This document shows, piece by piece, positions 11,538-13,766 of a DNA stretch of 13,766 nt. The notes below the pieces were generated by a model. The model had not been told where the DNA came from. It ran no database searches and saw only the letters and a program-made list of their open reading frames with translations. Position 1 is the first letter of the stretch, and every line of letters begins with the position of its first letter. Location of the stretch: contig DATMEO010000027.1 of assembly GCA_035556515.1 (NCBI GenBank), forward strand, positions 1 through 13,766, in the 5' to 3' direction. The position numbers and the translations under genes are program-made. The stretch is from Gaiellasilicea sp035556515. Its GTDB lineage: Bacteria > Actinomycetota > Thermoleophilia > Gaiellales > Gaiellaceae.

Positions 11538-12461
11538 CTACGCCGGCGGCGGGTCGTGCGTCGTCGGTTGCCGCAGGAACAGCCCAAGCAGCGCATAGAC
11601 GACACCCAGGCCCGTGTACACGAGGGCGGTCTGCCAGAGCTCGATCCCGCCGCCGTCCTCACTCGGGAAGTAGAACGGGATCGCGGCCACGAGGGCGTAT
11701 GACTCGTCGACGAAGTGCGTCGTGACGAGGAACAGCCCGACCGCCCCGAGCACGGCCCACACCGACCGGTCGAGCGATCGCGCCAGAGCCATGTAGGCGA
11801 GCGACGCGAGGCCGATCAACACCCAGCCCACGTCGCCACCGTCGAGGAACCAGATCGCCGCCCCACCGATGAGCAGCGCCGCGGAGACGTGCTTCCAGAA
11901 CGCCCACGACTTGCGTTCGCCTCCCTCGAGCGCGAGCGCCGTCCCGAGCTCCGCGAGACCCAGCAGAAGCGCCGCGGTCGCAACCCAGCCGCCCAGACCG
12001 AAGATGCCCGCGGTCGTGTCGAGAACGAGCACCGCCTTCGCAATCGACGCCGCCAGCACGAGCAACGGCAGCCGAAACGAACGCGCAGCTGCGAGTGCCG
12101 CCGCGAGCACCGCCACCTCGACGAGGAGCGGCGCCAGCTCGAAGTCGCGGTCGAACGGCTCGACGCCGTCGGCCAGGCCGATCGCGTCGAGCAGAGAGCC
12201 GAGGAGAACACCCAAGCTGCCGACGGCGACGAACGCGCACAGACCGGCGAGGACATGCTGCCCGCGGAGGCGTGCCGCCGCGGCAGACACGAGCAGCAGG
12301 GCAAGGAAGAGCACCGACCAGCCGACGAGCGCTGTCGACCCCTGCATGGCACCCAGGGTCGCCAGGAGGATGCCGAGCGAAGCCGCGACTGTGAACGCGC
12401 CGGCATAGAGCAGGAATGAGGTGCTCGACCACGCCGGCCGCAGTCCTGCGCGGAGCTCCAT
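11538..12461 (-). CDS. Polytopic membrane protein between pdxS and pdxT, uncharacterised
   Basis: A 307-residue integral membrane protein with about ten hydrophobic segments, roughly at 17-36, 44-62, 70-93, 110-127, 132-148, 157-177, 192-206, 211-227, 234-249 and 277-296. The hydrophilic loops are short: VEPFDRDFE (100-108), EGGERKSW (179-186) and PSEDGGG (266-272). The C-terminus RQPTTHDPPPA is probably cytoplasmic or exposed. I do not recognise a family; the architecture loosely resembles DUF2157/DUF4401-type membrane proteins, which is only an impression. I chose the ATG at 12461 because codons upstream of it lose the strong G/C third-position bias. A GTG at 12497 is possible, with TATCAC 7 nt before it. 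Its stop lies 27 nt before pdxT. Confidence 0.78.
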   Translation of the reverse strand: MELRAGLRPAWSSTSFLLYAGAFTVAASLGILLATLGAMQGSTALVGWSVLFLALLLVSAAAARLRGQHVLAGLCAFVAVGSLGVLLGSLLDAIGLADGVEPFDRDFELAPLLVEVAVLAAALAAARSFRLPLLVLAASIAKAVLVLDTTAGIFGLGGWVATAALLLGLAELGTALALEGGERKSWAFWKHVSAALLIGGAAIWFLDGGDVGWVLIGLASLAYMALARSLDRSVWAVLGAVGLFLVTTHFVDESYALVAAIPFYFPSEDGGGIELWQTALVYTGLGVVYALLGLFLRQPTTHDPPPA

Positions 12462-12619
12462 TGGACGTAGCGTGACAACGGGGCCGGACGGACCCACGGA
12501 GACGACCGTGATAGCGGCACGGCCTACGCCCGCGTCTCTGACGCGTGGCTGAGCGTGCGCGGCCGGAGGGGATAGGCCGGCGGCCAGACCCGGAGAGCCG
12601 CGTGCGCTCAGGTGCGCGA

Positions 12620-12657
12620 GGCCGGCGGAGGCGGGCTCCGCCCGCCGGGAGCCGGCC
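12620..12657 (-). terminator. Nested GC-rich hairpin after pdxS
   Basis: An inner stem GGCGGGC/GCCCGCC (12630-12636 with 12640-12646, loop TCC) sits within an outer stem GGCCGGC/GCCGGCC (12620-12626 with 12651-12657). It begins 22 nt beyond the pdxS stop codon in the direction of transcription. There is no U-tract, so it may be a hairpin-only terminator or a 3' stabiliser. The rest of the gap 12462-12679 holds nothing I can assign. Confidence 0.45.
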
Positions 12658-12679
12658 GGTCAGGGGCGGCGCGGGAGTA

Positions 12680-13564
12680 CTACCAGCCGCGAGACTCGAG
12701 CAACTCGCTCGGCTCGAGCGAGGCGGTCGAGATGCCGACCATCGGCTCGCCGAGGCCGGCGGAGACGCGGGCGAGGATGTCCGCGTCGCGGAAGTGGGTC
12801 GTCGCCTCGACGATCGCCTTCGCGCGCAGCGCCGGGTCGCCCGACTTGAAGATGCCCGAGCCGACGAAGACGCCGTCGGCGCCGAGCTGCATGCAAAGCG
12901 CAGCGTCGGCGGGGGTGGCGATCCCACCGGCCGTGAACGTCACGACCGGGAGCTTGCCGTTCTCGGCGACCCATTTGACGATCTCGTAGGGCGCACGCAG
13001 CTCCTTCGCCTCCGCGTACAGCTCCTCCTCGCGCAGCGCGCCGAGCCGGCGGATGCCGCCGAAGACCGCGCGCATGTGCGTGACCGCGTTGACGACGTCG
13101 CCGGTGCCGGCCTCGCCCTTCGTGCGGATCATCGCCGCGCCCTCGGCGATCCGCCGCAGCGCCTCGCCGAGATTGGTGGCGCCGCAGACGAACGGGATCT
13201 CGAAGGCCCACTTGTCGACGTGGTGCGCGACGTCGGCCGGAGTGAGCACCTCCGACTCGTCGATGTAGTCGATCTCGAGCGCCTGCAGGATCTGCGCCTC
13301 GACAAAGTGGCCGATGCGGCACTTGGCCATCACCGGGATCGTGACCGCCTCCTGGATCTCTGTGATCATCGCCGGATCGGACATGCGCGCGACGCCGCCG
13401 TCGCGGCGGATGTCGGCCGGAACGCGCTCGAGCGCCATCACCGCGACGGCTCCCGAGTCCTCCGCGATCTTCGCCTGCTCGGCGTCGACCACGTCCATGA
13501 TCACGCCGCCCTTGAGCATCTCGGCGAGCCCGCTCTTGACCCGCATCGTCCCGGTTTCGGTCAT
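12680..13564 (-). CDS. pdxS: Pyridoxal 5'-phosphate synthase synthase subunit PdxS
   Basis: TIM-barrel subunit that condenses ribose 5-phosphate, glyceraldehyde 3-phosphate and ammonia (from PdxT) into pyridoxal 5'-phosphate; it forms a dodecamer in the cytoplasm. The catalytic residues are present at the numbering seen in the family: Asp24 in IMDVVDAEQ, Lys81 in VMAKCRIGH and Lys149 in IRTKGEAGTGD. Other hallmarks are ALERVPADIR (44-53), SDPAMI (62-67), PFVCGATNLGEALRRI, and FTAGGIATPADAAL followed by GSGIFKS. The 294 residues are of normal length. The ATG at 13564 is preceded by TACACT at 7 nt; a GTG at 13582 and an ATG at 13546 are also in frame. It is separated from pdxT by a membrane protein gene of unknown function. 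Confidence 0.98.
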   Translation of the reverse strand: MTETGTMRVKSGLAEMLKGGVIMDVVDAEQAKIAEDSGAVAVMALERVPADIRRDGGVARMSDPAMITEIQEAVTIPVMAKCRIGHFVEAQILQALEIDYIDESEVLTPADVAHHVDKWAFEIPFVCGATNLGEALRRIAEGAAMIRTKGEAGTGDVVNAVTHMRAVFGGIRRLGALREEELYAEAKELRAPYEIVKWVAENGKLPVVTFTAGGIATPADAALCMQLGADGVFVGSGIFKSGDPALRAKAIVEATTHFRDADILARVSAGLGEPMVGISTASLEPSELLESRGW

Positions 13565-13571
13565 GGGAAAG

Positions 13572-13577
13572 AGTGTA
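13572..13577 (-). promoter_or_regulatory. -10-like box of pdxS, possible leaderless start
   Basis: TACACT on the minus strand ends 7 nt before the pdxS ATG, with CTTTCCC between and no Shine-Dalgarno sequence. It is identical to the relA box. If it is the promoter, the in-frame GTG at 13582 cannot be the start. Confidence 0.48.
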
Positions 13578-13644
13578 GCCACCCTCGCATCCCACGCTCG
13601 AATGTGCGATGACTATGCGTACCGAACGCGACTCCTCTCCCCCT

Positions 13645-13684
13645 CCAGACGGAGCGGCCGTTTCGACGGCTTCGCCGTCTGGCC
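13645..13684. repeat. Palindromic region with alternative hairpins upstream of pdxS
   Basis: GACGGC (13665-13670) pairs with GCCGTC (13674-13679) around TTC, flanked by GGCC (13656-13659 and 13681-13684). An alternative pairing joins CCAGACGG (13645-13652) with CCGTCTGG (13675-13682). The two folds exclude each other. Confidence 0.45.
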
Positions 13685-13703
13685 CAGAAAGGAGCGTTCG
13701 GGA

Positions 13704-13732
13704 GAGGGGTCTGCGCTGTGCGCAGACCCCTC
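13704..13732. terminator. Strong 13-bp hairpin, terminator or repeat
   Basis: GAGGGGTCTGCGC (13704-13716), loop TGT, then its exact complement (13720-13732). No T-run on either side. It lies about 140 nt upstream of pdxS and may end transcription of a gene beyond the right edge, or belong to a repeat cluster. Confidence 0.45.
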
Positions 13733-13743
13733 GCTATGCGCAG

Positions 13744-13766
13744 GGATGCCGGCAAAGCCGGCGTCC
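13744..13766. repeat. 10-bp GC hairpin at the right edge
   Basis: GGATGCCGGC (13744-13753), loop AAA, GCCGGCGTCC (13757-13766), all paired with one T-G wobble. It is the third hairpin in a row upstream of pdxS; the structure may continue beyond the window. I see no gene in 13583-13766. Confidence 0.45.

Noticed and set aside
12545..13612. Plus-strand ORF of 355 codons opposite pdxS
   Set aside because: It is antisense to an unambiguous pdxS and has no recognisable domain.
13561..13755. 64-codon minus-strand ORF upstream of pdxS
   Set aside because: It consists of translated hairpins with an Arg-rich composition and overlaps the pdxS start; there is no coding signal.

Overview
The window is a GC-rich bacterial chromosome segment made up mostly of housekeeping genes. 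The order pdxS - pdxT - yebC - ruvC - ruvA - ruvB, followed further on by recJ and a bifunctional relA/spoT, all on the minus strand, points to Actinomycetota. A deep-branching group such as Thermoleophilia is my guess, because recJ sits next to relA and yajC-secD-secF is absent; this placement is inference from gene order, not a database match. I see no tRNA, rRNA, CRISPR array, insertion sequence, prophage or defence system.

Layout, read along the minus strand from the right end. An upstream gap with three GC-rich hairpins (13645-13766) precedes pdxS. A terminator-like nested hairpin follows pdxS, then a polytopic membrane protein of unknown function, pdxT, and yebC, whose start lies inside pdxT. 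A gap holding a palindromic repeat separates yebC from the tightly overlapping ruvC-ruvA-ruvB operon. Next comes an accessory block (3600-8006): a secreted lytic transglycosylase (plus strand) divergent from a HelD-type helicase (minus strand), a small protein apparently cotranscribed with helD, and two translationally coupled genes of unknown function (plus strand) divergent from a tiny two-helix membrane protein. Then follow a second copy of the palindromic repeat, recJ, and relA, which runs off the left edge.

Functionally, PdxS and PdxT together form the PLP synthase. RuvABC processes Holliday junctions, and RecJ is the 5'-3' single-strand exonuclease of recombination and repair. RelA controls (p)ppGpp. 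YebC is a ribosome-associated or regulatory factor, and HelD recycles RNA polymerase.

The most noteworthy non-coding signals are these. (1) A 65-nt palindromic element is present twice in opposite orientation (3536-3600 and 10120-10184), 56 of 65 positions identical, with compensatory stem changes. (2) A TANNNT -10-like box lies 6-9 nt upstream of the start codon of most genes that begin a transcription unit, usually without a Shine-Dalgarno sequence, which suggests widespread leaderless transcription. (3) At both divergent gene pairs the two opposing -10 boxes share the same central TA. (4) An AT-rich perfect palindrome coincides with a run of rare codons, including TTA, in an uncharacterised membrane gene. 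I did not find a clear novel multi-gene system; the observations are regulatory and structural.
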